From Halobellus captivus (lineage in GTDB: Archaea > Halobacteriota > Halobacteria > Halobacteriales > Haloferacaceae): a stretch of 64,000 bases of DNA. Of this stretch, positions 16,461 through 25,649 are shown one piece after another. The translations under genes and the position numbers were made by a program. Under the pieces are notes generated by a model. That model was not told the DNA's origin. It saw only the letters and a list, made by a program, of their open reading frames with translations, and ran no database searches. The stretch covers positions 1 through 64,000 of the forward strand of contig NZ_RDQE01000007.1 of the NCBI RefSeq assembly GCF_003697845.1. The letters run 5' to 3'. How positions within the stretch are numbered: the stretch's first letter is position 1; each line of letters starts with the position of its first letter.

Positions 16461-19271
16461 ATGAGCGAGGCTGACTCGTCGCTTGATATTGACGCTCTCG
16501 TACAGGAGTACGTCTCCAACAAAGACTGGGAACAAGACAAAGCACACGTCAGGAACACATCCGAGGCCGTACAGACACTTGTCCGTGCGATCGTTGACAC
16601 CGGATCGATCGATGAGTATGCGATGCGAACGGTGTACAACCTGTGTCAGAACGACAATGCGCTGAGTCTGGAAATGAAGAAAGAACGGATCGACGATCTT
16701 GCGATTGACTCAGCCTCGAAGACAGAAATCAACGACTGCATTGAACAAGGGACAGGAATCGTCGGAAAGGGGACGTACTCGGTGCCGATAGAAGGCTACG
16801 AAGAGGAGACCTACGAATTTCTCAAAACGGTGATCGAATCCGATGATAGAGAAACAATCGACGAGGCAGTCGAAGAGTTCGCCGCATTGGATATTGGTGG
16901 AGTTCAAGCCGGTATCATTTCCCCTATTCTGTATTTTGTTCATCCAACAAAATATCCGATCAGTAACGATCGGTCTCGCACTGGTATGGAGAAATATTTC
17001 GGCTACGGGATGTCCAGACAGTTGCGTCAGTATATCGAAGACGCAAACAAATTCCGAACGGTGCGGGATTCCTACCCATTCAATGAGGATTTCCGTCACT
17101 TAGATAGCTTCTTCAATTGGATCGAACAGCAGGATCTTGCCGAACTAGACGAAGCCGAGCTAGAGGGAGACGAAGCCGAGCTAGAGGGTGAATCGGAAGC
17201 TGAACAGTCAGTTGATGACCTCGATATTGACGATGTTTCGTTTTACTGGGTGAACCAGAACCGCGAGGTCGAATTCAATGATGAATTTCTCCGCTCACAA
17301 GATAAGAAGTGGCAACGCGATCTGACGGTCCTCGAAACAGGCGACATCATCTTCCACTACACTAACCAGGCAGTTCGTGCGTGCTCCGTCGTCACGACCG
17401 AAGCACGACTCACCGAGATGGAAGGCGGCGAGTATTATCGCGTCGATGTCGATACAACCCGTCTTGACGAACCGCTCCCACTAGTGGAACTCCGAGAGGA
17501 ACTACAGAACTCCGAAGTACGACAAGAGCAAGAGCGGTATCCACTCGACAAGAACGGGAATGTTATTCAAGCGTATCTTTGCCACCTCACGCCCGAAGCG
17601 GGCCGATACCTGCTTGAGACAGCGGGTATCAACACGTCCAACTTGGTAGCATCACCATCCGAGGCGACGAACTACTTTTGGGCGACAGCCAATCCCTCTA
17701 TCTGGTCCGTCGACGATATTGCTGACGGGAGCGAGATCTTCTATAACGCCTACAACGAGAAGGGGAACAAGAAACGGCTGTTCGACGCATTCAGATCAGC
17801 TGCTCCCGGTGACCGTGTCCTGTTCTACGAGTCTACCCCGGTCAAAGCAATCGTGGCCGAAGGTACGGTAAGCGAGGTAATCCCGCCAGAGCGAGATCAT
17901 CAAGGGGGCACAACGACAGATGAACAACCGGAAACCACCGATAGTGACCAAGAGACGACATCTGATGTTGGTGTTCGAATCCAGTTTGATCGGCGTATTG
18001 AGAGCATCACGTGGGGCGATTTGAATGCGATTCCGGAACTCGAAGATGCGACCCCGATTACGAATGGGGCTCAGGGTAGCTTGTTCCCACTGACGAAAGA
18101 TGAGTACGAGACAATCCTCGCACTGGAAGAGCCTGCAGTAGATGGCGTTAGTCAAGAGGCATTGGACAGGTTCGAACAGAAACTCTCCCCACCGCAGATC
18201 GACGCGCAGATTCCAGAGACGCTCTACTTCGAAGACGACGCTCGACTGCAACGCGAAATCGAAGCGTCGCTTCGTTCTGGCAAACACATCATCTTCACCG
18301 GGCCGCCAGGAACCGGGAAAACCAAACTCGCCAAGGCGGTTTCTGACGGAGCAACGGCCCACGAGCAAGTCGATGGGTACCGATTCACGACAGCCACCTC
18401 AGAATGGACCGCCTTCGACACGATCGGTGGATACGTCCCGTCCACGAATGATGGTGGTCAGGAACTGTTGTTTGAGCCTCGCCTGTTCTTGAAATGCTTC
18501 CGGCAGGACCGAATCGTTAATGAGTGGCTCATTATCGACGAAATCAACCGGTCTGACATCGACAAAGCATTCGGTCAACTGTTCTCCGTTCTCTCCGGTG
18601 ACTCCACGGAACTTCCGTATGAACGCGAGCGCACCGTCGAACTGCTTTCTGTGAGTGACCACGCCAGTGATGGTGAGCTTGCTGAGATCATTGCGAACCC
18701 GGATGCGTTTCCCGTGACGCCGTCGTGGCGTCTCATCGCTACGATGAACACGTATGACAAAACCTCGCTGTATGAGATGTCCTACGCGTTTATGCGCCGC
18801 TTCAATTTCATCCACGTCGGTGTCCCGCCACTCACCACTGACGACGGCGCAGTCCGCACGTCACTCTTGGATCCAGATGCCGACGATAATTACTCGACCG
18901 CATGGCTCGCTGACAACCCCGGACTGCGCCCCGTGCTTGAGGCGTCGTACCCAGTAATTACTGTGCTGTGGCAGCGCATCAACAAACACCGCGTCATCGG
19001 ACCGTCCATCGTCTACGACATCATTCGGTACCTTGACTCCTTTGAGCACGCCGGCGGGACCCAGAGTGAAGCGCTCTCATCAGCCGTTGTCTCGCTCGTG
19101 TACCCGCAGCTCGAAGGGATGCGACCTGAGGATCAAAAACAACTGATTCGCTCGCTCACAGACACCGACGTACCCACCGAAAATGGCGACATCAATCTCG
19201 ACTTGGATGGAGAACGACTGAAGGAGAAAGCTGCTGACTTCTTCGGTATCAATTTCGACGATGACGCGTAG
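16461..19271 (+). CDS. mcrB: McrB-like AAA+ GTPase with two EVE-like domains (type IV restriction)
   Basis: 936 residues. The AAA+ motor has Walker A GPPGTGKTK (about 613-621), Walker B WLIIDEINRSD (about 688-699) and the McrB signature MNTYDKT (about 762-768), with an arginine-finger region MRRFNF. Upstream are two PUA-fold EVE-like domains: one opening DDVSFYWVNQN (about 258-390), the other TNYFWATANPS (about 404-550). EVE domains bind modified DNA bases. The first 235 residues form an unrecognised helical domain. An acidic linker holds a direct duplication of DEAELEG near residue 235. The gene overlaps mcrC by 11 bases. McrB translocates DNA and McrC cuts it, restricting modified foreign DNA. 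TATA-like TTTATG lies about 28 bases before ATG 16461, suggesting a leaderless mRNA. Confidence 0.9.
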   Translation: MSEADSSLDIDALVQEYVSNKDWEQDKAHVRNTSEAVQTLVRAIVDTGSIDEYAMRTVYNLCQNDNALSLEMKKERIDDLAIDSASKTEINDCIEQGTGIVGKGTYSVPIEGYEEETYEFLKTVIESDDRETIDEAVEEFAALDIGGVQAGIISPILYFVHPTKYPISNDRSRTGMEKYFGYGMSRQLRQYIEDANKFRTVRDSYPFNEDFRHLDSFFNWIEQQDLAELDEAELEGDEAELEGESEAEQSVDDLDIDDVSFYWVNQNREVEFNDEFLRSQDKKWQRDLTVLETGDIIFHYTNQAVRACSVVTTEARLTEMEGGEYYRVDVDTTRLDEPLPLVELREELQNSEVRQEQERYPLDKNGNVIQAYLCHLTPEAGRYLLETAGINTSNLVASPSEATNYFWATANPSIWSVDDIADGSEIFYNAYNEKGNKKRLFDAFRSAAPGDRVLFYESTPVKAIVAEGTVSEVIPPERDHQGGTTTDEQPETTDSDQETTSDVGVRIQFDRRIESITWGDLNAIPELEDATPITNGAQGSLFPLTKDEYETILALEEPAVDGVSQEALDRFEQKLSPPQIDAQIPETLYFEDDARLQREIEASLRSGKHIIFTGPPGTGKTKLAKAVSDGATAHEQVDGYRFTTATSEWTAFDTIGGYVPSTNDGGQELLFEPRLFLKCFRQDRIVNEWLIIDEINRSDIDKAFGQLFSVLSGDSTELPYERERTVELLSVSDHASDGELAEIIANPDAFPVTPSWRLIATMNTYDKTSLYEMSYAFMRRFNFIHVGVPPLTTDDGAVRTSLLDPDADDNYSTAWLADNPGLRPVLEASYPVITVLWQRINKHRVIGPSIVYDIIRYLDSFEHAGGTQSEALSSAVVSLVYPQLEGMRPEDQKQLIRSLTDTDVPTENGDINLDLDGERLKEKAADFFGINFDDDA

Positions 19272-20619
19272 CCTGACTGCCGACGCGCTCGTCGACGCCA
19301 CAACTGAAGAACTGGCCACGTATCTTCGGAGCGGTGCGATCAACCCGCGGGTGCTCACGCGGTCACTCGATTACGAAGGCCTCGACATTGACGACTGGGA
19401 TCGAATCAAACGCATCCATTTCTGTCTGAGTGAGGATGTTCACAACTTCATTAGCAAGCTCCCAGAACGAGTCCGCCGGATCAAAACCGAAAATCAACGC
19501 GAACACGTCGACACCCAAGGTGAGGTTCGTGGTTCTATCAATTGGAGTGGGACGTTACGGACGTGGTCAGACAGCGGCTACGCCGATAAGAGCCGATTCG
19601 TCTGCGATACGCCCTATACCGAGTACGACATCGCTGAAAACCGTGTTCTGAAACGTCTACTCTGGCAGGTTCATCGTACCGTCACGACCGATCTCCGCGG
19701 TGTCGAGTATGACTGGCGTCGCCAATATTGGACCGACGACCAGATCGACCACTTTGACCGGCTCTACAAGCAGAACGTCCACCTGAACCGTATCGCTCCC
19801 GGACAGCAAATCTCCGTCACCGACCAAGACCTCACGGCCGCCCGCCGCTCCCGCCTCGACCTGTACACGGAAGCCTACGAACTCCTCGACCGGTACCAAC
19901 GATTACAATCGAATCGATTCGATCCGGACATCACCAAGCTCCTGACCGAGACGCTCATCATTCCAGCATCCACGCCAACGCTCTTCGAACTCTTCTGCAT
20001 CTTCCGGATTCTCCGGTATCTCAACGACGAAACTCCCGGTGTACGACTTCATCCAATCGCCGGTGAAAGTACCGCCTTGGCACAACTCGAAACCGATGAC
20101 CGACGCATCGATATTTTCCACGACCAGAACGGCGCGATCGACTTCCACGAAACCCTTGACCCAGACGTTGTACCCGCCCACCCGACGTTCAAACGCTACC
20201 AAGACGCGCTCGTCGACTATACCAACGCACTTCGCGGGTTGACTGGGAGCGATCAAGATCCTGTTCTGTATCGAGGTCGCCCCGACATCGTTATCGAAAT
20301 CTACGACACGAGTTCCCCAGACGACGACCTCGTCGCCGTGCTTCTCGGCGAAGTCAAGTACTCATCCGCAGCTCAAACATTCCGGCAGGGACTAGAGGAG
20401 TTGGCTACCTACCGACGGTTTGCGTACCACGACGACTACCTCATTGACAATCCAGATCTACCGGTCACTAGTCTCCTCATCACGAACGGGTATTCAACAG
20501 CCGGTACTGCTGACGAGCTCATTCACCTGAACGGGAGCGAGTTACTCACCGACGATGTTGATTTGTTCCGTTCGTTCGCTGCTGATTCATTTCCTGATAG
20601 CCCTACAATCAAGCCGTAA
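19261..20619 (+). CDS. mcrC: McrC-like PD-(D/E)XK nuclease subunit
   Basis: 452 residues, overlapping mcrB by 11 bases and so coupled to it. The C-terminal nuclease core shows GRPDIVIEIYD followed by AVLLGEVKYSS (about residues 336-362), the Asp and E-x-K of the PD-(D/E)XK family. The N-terminal part (TEYDIAENRVLKRLL) matches the DUF2357-like region common in McrC proteins. McrC supplies cleavage to McrB. Length is in the usual McrC range of about 350-450 or slightly above. Confidence 0.88.
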   Translation: MTRSLTADALVDATTEELATYLRSGAINPRVLTRSLDYEGLDIDDWDRIKRIHFCLSEDVHNFISKLPERVRRIKTENQREHVDTQGEVRGSINWSGTLRTWSDSGYADKSRFVCDTPYTEYDIAENRVLKRLLWQVHRTVTTDLRGVEYDWRRQYWTDDQIDHFDRLYKQNVHLNRIAPGQQISVTDQDLTAARRSRLDLYTEAYELLDRYQRLQSNRFDPDITKLLTETLIIPASTPTLFELFCIFRILRYLNDETPGVRLHPIAGESTALAQLETDDRRIDIFHDQNGAIDFHETLDPDVVPAHPTFKRYQDALVDYTNALRGLTGSDQDPVLYRGRPDIVIEIYDTSSPDDDLVAVLLGEVKYSSAAQTFRQGLEELATYRRFAYHDDYLIDNPDLPVTSLLITNGYSTAGTADELIHLNGSELLTDDVDLFRSFAADSFPDSPTIKP

Positions 20620-20734
20620 GTCGACTGAGGTCGAGATATAATGGGTATTGAAACATCTCATATCAGGAGAGTCTCCCAACAATCACATCTCGTCGAACCT
20701 AGTTAGCTCTAGTCGCTACACGGATGGTTCCCCT

Positions 20735-21088
20735 TTACGACTCGTCAGAGGTTTCTAACGTCGCACCATTACCGGCTGGCACGAGTTCCTCATCAAGTTC
20801 ATCGAGTATCTGTTCGAACGAGAATTCGGACTGCGGGTCCTGGGCGACTCGCATCGCCTCAAGATGTCGTTCGGTTTTGGTAAGGCGATGATAAAATATT
20901 CGGTAAAGCTCTTCTTCTTGCTTAGCATCGGCGGCCGCAGCGCGACCGTTTATTTCATACCTTATTTCTGACATCTTCCGAGCAAGATCACTATCGTCAC
21001 TCGATCGATGCGCATCAGTCGTAGTCCCGGTCGTTGAATTGTGTTCTTCTGTTGTCATAGTTTGTTGTTGTGATTCTCGATTGTTCAT
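20735..21088 (-). CDS. Small Ser/Thr-rich hypothetical protein
   Basis: 117 residues from ATG 21088, or 107 from MTTEEHN at 21058. A low-complexity Thr/Ser/Asp N-terminus (about 1-35) is followed by a helical, possibly coiled-coil region ARKMSEIRYEINGRAAAADAKQEEELYRIFYHRL. No family recognised. It stands convergent to mcrC. Confidence 0.5.
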   Translation of the reverse strand: MNNRESQQQTMTTEEHNSTTGTTTDAHRSSDDSDLARKMSEIRYEINGRAAAADAKQEEELYRIFYHRLTKTERHLEAMRVAQDPQSEFSFEQILDELDEELVPAGNGATLETSDES

Positions 21089-21379
21089 CTGCCGGTCTGT
21101 ATGAGTATCGGCCCTTCTGCTGTTCGGACGCGTATGATTGCCCGTCCGCTGGTATTGACTCCGCTTGGAAGCGGCAGCCGTACTCAGGGGTGGGGGTGGG
21201 ATCCGGACTGCTCCCGAAAATTACTATGGATGCGGGGATTCTGCATCCTGAGATTAGTTGGGGTTAGGTGTCCGGTGGTGTGCTTACATTCGTGAAAAAC
21301 GGAAGCTCATTTATATGTCTTGTGGGGATAGGATGATCGCCGGACAGATTGATACGAATACTGTGTAATAGTACAACTT

Positions 21380-22141
21380 ATGAGCGCCTCGCTCGGGGTC
21401 GACTGGGCCGGTGACCACTGGCTTTGCCTCGAACACCGACCCAACTCTGCTGCACCACATCCAGAGACGTACGACTCAATCAAAGACGTGTGGGAAGACT
21501 ACGATGATGGACACGATATTGACCGTCTTTGTATCGACATCCCGATCGGGTTACCAACCGGCCCGAACGAACGTGCCGTCGACAAGGATTGCCGATCGCA
21601 TCTTGACCGTACTTCAACCGTCTTTCGTGTCCCCGTTCGTGAAGCCCTCGAAGCTGACACTCCTGAGGAAGTAAACCAGAAAAGTCGTGCCGCTACGCAA
21701 ACCGAAGAAACAGACGGTGTCGGCGTCCAACCACCTGCCTACGCCATCCGCAACCAGATCCTCGAAGTGAACAACTTCATCGACGACTGTGCACAGGATA
21801 CCACGGACAAACTCTACGAAGTTCACCCAGAACTGTGCTTCACCGTGTTCTCCAGATCACCACCGCAGTATAGCAAGACGACTGCCCACGGTGCCGCTGA
21901 ACGTATCGAAGCCCTCGACACGGTCGTTGACAACGCAGCAGTACTCGTTGGCGCGACACTCACTGCAGTCAAAGACAATATCGACGATGCTGCCGGGATC
22001 GAGGTCGATGACGTACTTGATGCCCTCGCAGCGATGTATACTGCAACTGCACCCGAGAATGAGTTCTGGTTGCTCACCGACGACGCCGACGCGACCCCAC
22101 CGCAACGAATGGCCTATCGTTCCCCCTCAGAGTTAGATTAA
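21380..22141 (+). CDS. DUF429-family protein (RNase H-like fold)
   Basis: 253 residues. SLGVDWAGDHW at the N-terminus, LCIDIPIGLPTG and LYEVHPELCF fit DUF429, a family with an RNase H/RuvC-like fold and conserved acidic residues (D8, D54). The biochemical role is not established; nuclease activity is only suggested by the fold. TATA-like CATTTATATG at 21308-21317 would give a leader of roughly 40 bases. Single gene. Confidence 0.75.
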   Translation: MSASLGVDWAGDHWLCLEHRPNSAAPHPETYDSIKDVWEDYDDGHDIDRLCIDIPIGLPTGPNERAVDKDCRSHLDRTSTVFRVPVREALEADTPEEVNQKSRAATQTEETDGVGVQPPAYAIRNQILEVNNFIDDCAQDTTDKLYEVHPELCFTVFSRSPPQYSKTTAHGAAERIEALDTVVDNAAVLVGATLTAVKDNIDDAAGIEVDDVLDALAAMYTATAPENEFWLLTDDADATPPQRMAYRSPSELD

Positions 22142-22290
22142 GCTGTTGAGAGGGTCACAGAAGACTTCCCACATTAAATAAGAATCGCTCAGTCCAGCCT
22201 CTGAAACTATCGATTCATCCGTAGTCCAATAGCGGTATGCGAGTCTTTGTATGACATTCACTAAGTTGTTAGAGTAGATATGGCTCTGGT

Positions 22291-22569
22291 ATGCCAAGTG
22301 ACGCGAACGATTTTGTGGAGAAGTTAGACTCGTTCAAAGAATTTAGCGACGATAAAGGCGGCCACTACCTTGTAATCCAGTTCGAGGATGACAGCGGCCG
22401 CGTATTCAAGAAACAAGCAAGCGAAGACACTCGTTCAATCGCAGAACTCGAAATCTGTGTAGGACATACGAGAAATGCGATGCGGAGAATCTCCGAAGCA
22501 ACCGACTTTGAATTCAACGAGGATATGAACACTCAGCAGAATCTCCGTCACCTGATGAGGGAAGGCTAA
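22291..22569 (+). CDS. Small hypothetical protein
   Basis: 92 residues: charged, probably alpha/beta, with GGHYLVIQFEDDSGRVFKKQAS in the middle and a helical C-terminus. No recognised family, no membrane segment. Monocistronic. Confidence 0.45.
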   Translation: MPSDANDFVEKLDSFKEFSDDKGGHYLVIQFEDDSGRVFKKQASEDTRSIAELEICVGHTRNAMRRISEATDFEFNEDMNTQQNLRHLMREG

Positions 22570-22678
22570 CGATCTATGGGGGGCCGCCGCTAAATATACA
22601 GGTTCTTTCTAACGACTAACTCTCCTAATTACGGGTGTAAACAACACCTTGGGAATCGTTCTATGACATCCTCTGCTG

Positions 22679-22921
22679 TTAGCTGTCTTCAGTCAGAGTA
22701 ACGTTGCCATCTTCGTCGACGGCGACTCGGTAACCATAGTAAGTGAAGCTAATCACAACAGAGTCTCCCGGGCCTTTGAAGAGATTATCTAACGCATCCG
22801 TATCAATCGCTTCTGCAAGCGGAGTCTCCAGTTCAGTCGGGTCGACATCCAATTCATCAGCGACGGCCTCAACGACTTTCGTACTTGGTGACGGTTCCGT
22901 AGGAGTTCCGTATTCACTCAT
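22679..22921 (-). CDS. HalOD1 output-domain protein
   Basis: 80 residues from MSEYGTPTEP at 22921; an upstream ATG at 22960 would add a poorly conserved stretch. STKVVEAVADELDVDPTELETPLAEAIDTDALDNLF then GDSVVISFTYYGYRVAVDEDGNVTL-like spacing is typical of the haloarchaeal HalOD1 domain, a stand-alone signal-output module. It lies near a histidine kinase gene, but any link is conjecture. Confidence 0.75.
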   Translation of the reverse strand: MSEYGTPTEPSPSTKVVEAVADELDVDPTELETPLAEAIDTDALDNLFKGPGDSVVISFTYYGYRVAVDEDGNVTLTEDS

Positions 22922-23068
22922 CGTTACGCATCTGCCCGTAGATATGTGTTCGTTTGCCATAAAACCCGATATCCGGCTCCTTGGGACCTGAATCTAATTT
23001 TTGTCGATGCGCACATACAGATCTCCGGAGTGCGAGTTGCCATTCTCTGTATTGTGCAAGGCGACATT

Positions 23069-23293
23069 ATGCCGGGAAGGACTCCAAGCACATCAACAGA
23101 CGACGTATTAGCAATCTTCGAAGACAACTCCGACAAGTGCGAACCATTCACCGCTCCGCAAATCGCAAAACAACTTCAGACCGATATACACCGCAATACC
23201 GCTCGGAATTATTTACAAGACCTCGAATCCATAGGTGAACTCCGCACTAAGAAAGTCGGATCCGGACGTGTCTGGTGGAGACCCTGCAAATAA
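23069..23293 (+). CDS. Small winged-helix DNA-binding protein
   Basis: 74 residues from MPGRTPSTSTDD; the longer upstream frame is rejected as it has no halophilic character. FTAPQIAKQLQTDIHRNTARNYLQDLESIGELRTKKVGSGRVWWR is a winged helix-turn-helix. Its stop (23291-23293) abuts the stop of the convergent histidine kinase gene (23294). Confidence 0.65.
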   Translation: MPGRTPSTSTDDVLAIFEDNSDKCEPFTAPQIAKQLQTDIHRNTARNYLQDLESIGELRTKKVGSGRVWWRPCK

Positions 23294-24979
23294 TCATCTC
23301 TTATTCAACGGTGTATGGATCGGTAGCTCGACGACGAAGACCGAACCATTGGGATCTTTGTCTTCGACCCACACCTCACCACCGAATTGATTGGTTAAGA
23401 GATGAACGAGATACAGACCAATCCCAGATCCGGGGCTGTCTAATCCTTTTTCTCCCTTCCCGAAGATCTGGTCTTTCTGGTTATCGGGGATACCAGGCCC
23501 ATTATCTGCAATCCGAACACGAACTGTGTCTGAATCCTCTTCGCAACTAATCGTGACTTCAGGAGTCTCTTTGTCGTTGTGTCGAACCGCATTTTCGAGG
23601 ATATTCCGGAAGACCGAGGAGAGCATCTCGTTTGCCAGTACTGATACGTCGCAGAGTTCACCCGATACCTGAAAGTGAGCATCCGGGAACGAATCACGTA
23701 CTGCGGCGAGTTCCGCATCCAGAAGCGGCTGTAGTTTGATTGGTTCCAATTCAGCATCCGCATCCTCTGAGAGTGACTCAACGAAGTCACGAGCAACCTC
23801 AGTGAACTGAATCACGTGCCGGGACTTCTGTAAGACTCGCTCTAAGGCTTCTTCTCCATCTTCATCGATATGGTCTTCCAGGATTTCGGCCCAGCCCAGA
23901 ATCACCGCCATATCGTTCCGGATGTCATGCCGAACCACGCGATTCAAGGCTTCAAGCTGTTCGGTTTTCTCTTCAAGCCGTTTCCGATACGACTCACGTT
24001 CGGTCACGTCGGTAACTGTCACCAACTGGCCCGTCGTCACCTCACCAGCTAAGAACGGCGTGCTTGACACATCATAATATCGTGTCTCGTCATTCTGCGT
24101 AATCGCCAGCACGTCTTGCTTCGTGAGATGATCCGCAAGTGCTGTATTCACAGCAGTTAGAGGTTTGCCAAACGATTCCTCAAGCCCCGGAAAGAGTCTA
24201 CGGGCTGCTTGGTTGTAATCCCGGACACAGGTATCCTGATCGAGGAAGATCGCCGGTTCGTCTGATTCGCCAGTGAGGCGGATCCCCTCAAACCGCTGTC
24301 TATAGAAAAACAGCGTTCCGACGGCGAAGAGCGCGACGCCAGGCGGCTCATACATTAATGGGTGCAGCCAGTCAATCTGGCCGCCAATGATCGTTGCACC
24401 AGCTGGGAGCCCTGAAAGTCCAACGAGCACGACGAGCGGACGGCTGTCACTGCCAGTATGATAGAATCGCTCCATAAGGACGAAAAATCCGACAGTGATG
24501 GCGGCATATGACAGTCCTAAGACGATCCAGTAGAGCAGTTCATGGTGAATAACGAGATGTGGAAACGGCTCAGTGACCCATTCGGTCGTAAAATAGAGAT
24601 TGTGGAGTGGATTCGTGACTTTGAGCGCGATGAAAAAGAGGAACGTCCCGAGGATAAGATTCCGGAACGGGGCGTGTCGCGGTGGGCGGCCAGTATAGGC
24701 AGCACAAAAGTAGAGCCAGGCCGCGACAGCGACGAATGCGAACACAAACCCAAGAATATAGAACGCAACTTTTCCCGACCGTGTCGGTGCGATGAGGTAG
24801 CCGATGTATCCCCCAGACCACAGGGCGACTGAACCGAGGAAAACAACGAACCCTTCCCGTGTCCCCGGATGCTGGATCTTCCGTGCTTGAGGAATCGCAG
24901 CCACACAGGCAATCGCAGACAGCGCGAAAATGATGAGATGACCGAGAAGAAGTGGGTCTATCATTCTCATAAAAGACAT
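23294..24979 (-). CDS. Membrane sensor histidine kinase
   Basis: 561 residues (starts at 24979, 24970 or 24964 are close together). Seven hydrophobic helices in about residues 8-230 form the haloarchaeal 7TM sensor region. A PAS-like domain follows (DQDTCVRDYNQAARRLFPG to TDVTERE). HisKA carries VVRHDIRND with the phospho-acceptor His near residue 350. The HATPase has NILENAVRHND, ADNGPGIP and SGIGLYLVHLL. It autophosphorylates in response to an unknown signal. No response regulator gene is adjacent, so the partner is elsewhere, as is common in haloarchaea. Confidence 0.9.
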   Translation of the reverse strand: MSFMRMIDPLLLGHLIIFALSAIACVAAIPQARKIQHPGTREGFVVFLGSVALWSGGYIGYLIAPTRSGKVAFYILGFVFAFVAVAAWLYFCAAYTGRPPRHAPFRNLILGTFLFFIALKVTNPLHNLYFTTEWVTEPFPHLVIHHELLYWIVLGLSYAAITVGFFVLMERFYHTGSDSRPLVVLVGLSGLPAGATIIGGQIDWLHPLMYEPPGVALFAVGTLFFYRQRFEGIRLTGESDEPAIFLDQDTCVRDYNQAARRLFPGLEESFGKPLTAVNTALADHLTKQDVLAITQNDETRYYDVSSTPFLAGEVTTGQLVTVTDVTERESYRKRLEEKTEQLEALNRVVRHDIRNDMAVILGWAEILEDHIDEDGEEALERVLQKSRHVIQFTEVARDFVESLSEDADAELEPIKLQPLLDAELAAVRDSFPDAHFQVSGELCDVSVLANEMLSSVFRNILENAVRHNDKETPEVTISCEEDSDTVRVRIADNGPGIPDNQKDQIFGKGEKGLDSPGSGIGLYLVHLLTNQFGGEVWVEDKDPNGSVFVVELPIHTPLNKR

Positions 24980-25119
24980 TCTCTAGCTATCAATAACTGT
25001 TGGTCAAGTACTCTGACAGAGACCGATCTGACCTTCTCTCTGCTAATTGAGATGAGCTACCACTCGCAGTTCAAGCTATAAGCAAAACATATTCCGTTAG
25101 ATGACGACTACGTGTTAGT

Positions 25120-25563
25120 ATGACTGATAAATTATCGCAGGAAGAGATTAACACACTACTTTACGAGTCTGGAGTTGGTGTACTCGCACTTACTGACGGT
25201 ACAGAAGCGTATTCGATTCCAGAATCGTTCGGCTACGACGGTGAGAAAGTGTATTTTCAGTTTGTCTATACCGCTAATAGCAAGAAGATGAGATTCCTCG
25301 AAACGACAGAGACAGCGACGTTGACGGTCTACGACGAAAACCCTACAAGAAGCGTCCTTGTTCAGGGTTCGATTGAACCTGTCCCTGGAGAGGACGAAAC
25401 CAAGGCCGACACAGCAATCGCAGAAAATGCTTCTATTCCAACTCTGAATGTTTACACCGAAACGACCCCAGATGAATTCACAATGGACTACTACCGCTTA
25501 GAACCGACCGCAATATCCGGCCGTCAGTTCAGTGCTTTCACCCCTACTCCTGACGACCGATAG
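25120..25563 (+). CDS. Pyridoxamine 5'-phosphate oxidase-like FMN-binding protein
   Basis: 147 residues. GVGVLALTDGTEAYSIPESFGYDGEKVYF, the split-barrel opening, then RFLETTETATLTVYD and SVLVQGSIEPVP match the PPOX/general stress FMN-binding family. Substrate unknown. Single gene; probably a passenger of the island. Confidence 0.8.
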   Translation: MTDKLSQEEINTLLYESGVGVLALTDGTEAYSIPESFGYDGEKVYFQFVYTANSKKMRFLETTETATLTVYDENPTRSVLVQGSIEPVPGEDETKADTAIAENASIPTLNVYTETTPDEFTMDYYRLEPTAISGRQFSAFTPTPDDR

Positions 25564-25649
25564 GCAAGCGCGTTCTGATGGGTGACCCATGTTTGCCGGT
25601 GTGAGTAGGCTCCTTTCGAATAGTTCTAGGGCACTTCTATTCGTTGTAA

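Noticed and set aside
16127-16639. 170-residue reading of the small SH3-like gene
   Set aside because: The extension runs antisense over the mcrB start and is Ser/Cys-rich and non-acidic; start at 16378 chosen.
21187-21200. G-rich run GGGGTGGGGGTGGG, possible quadruplex
   Set aside because: Only three G runs; the fourth is missing.
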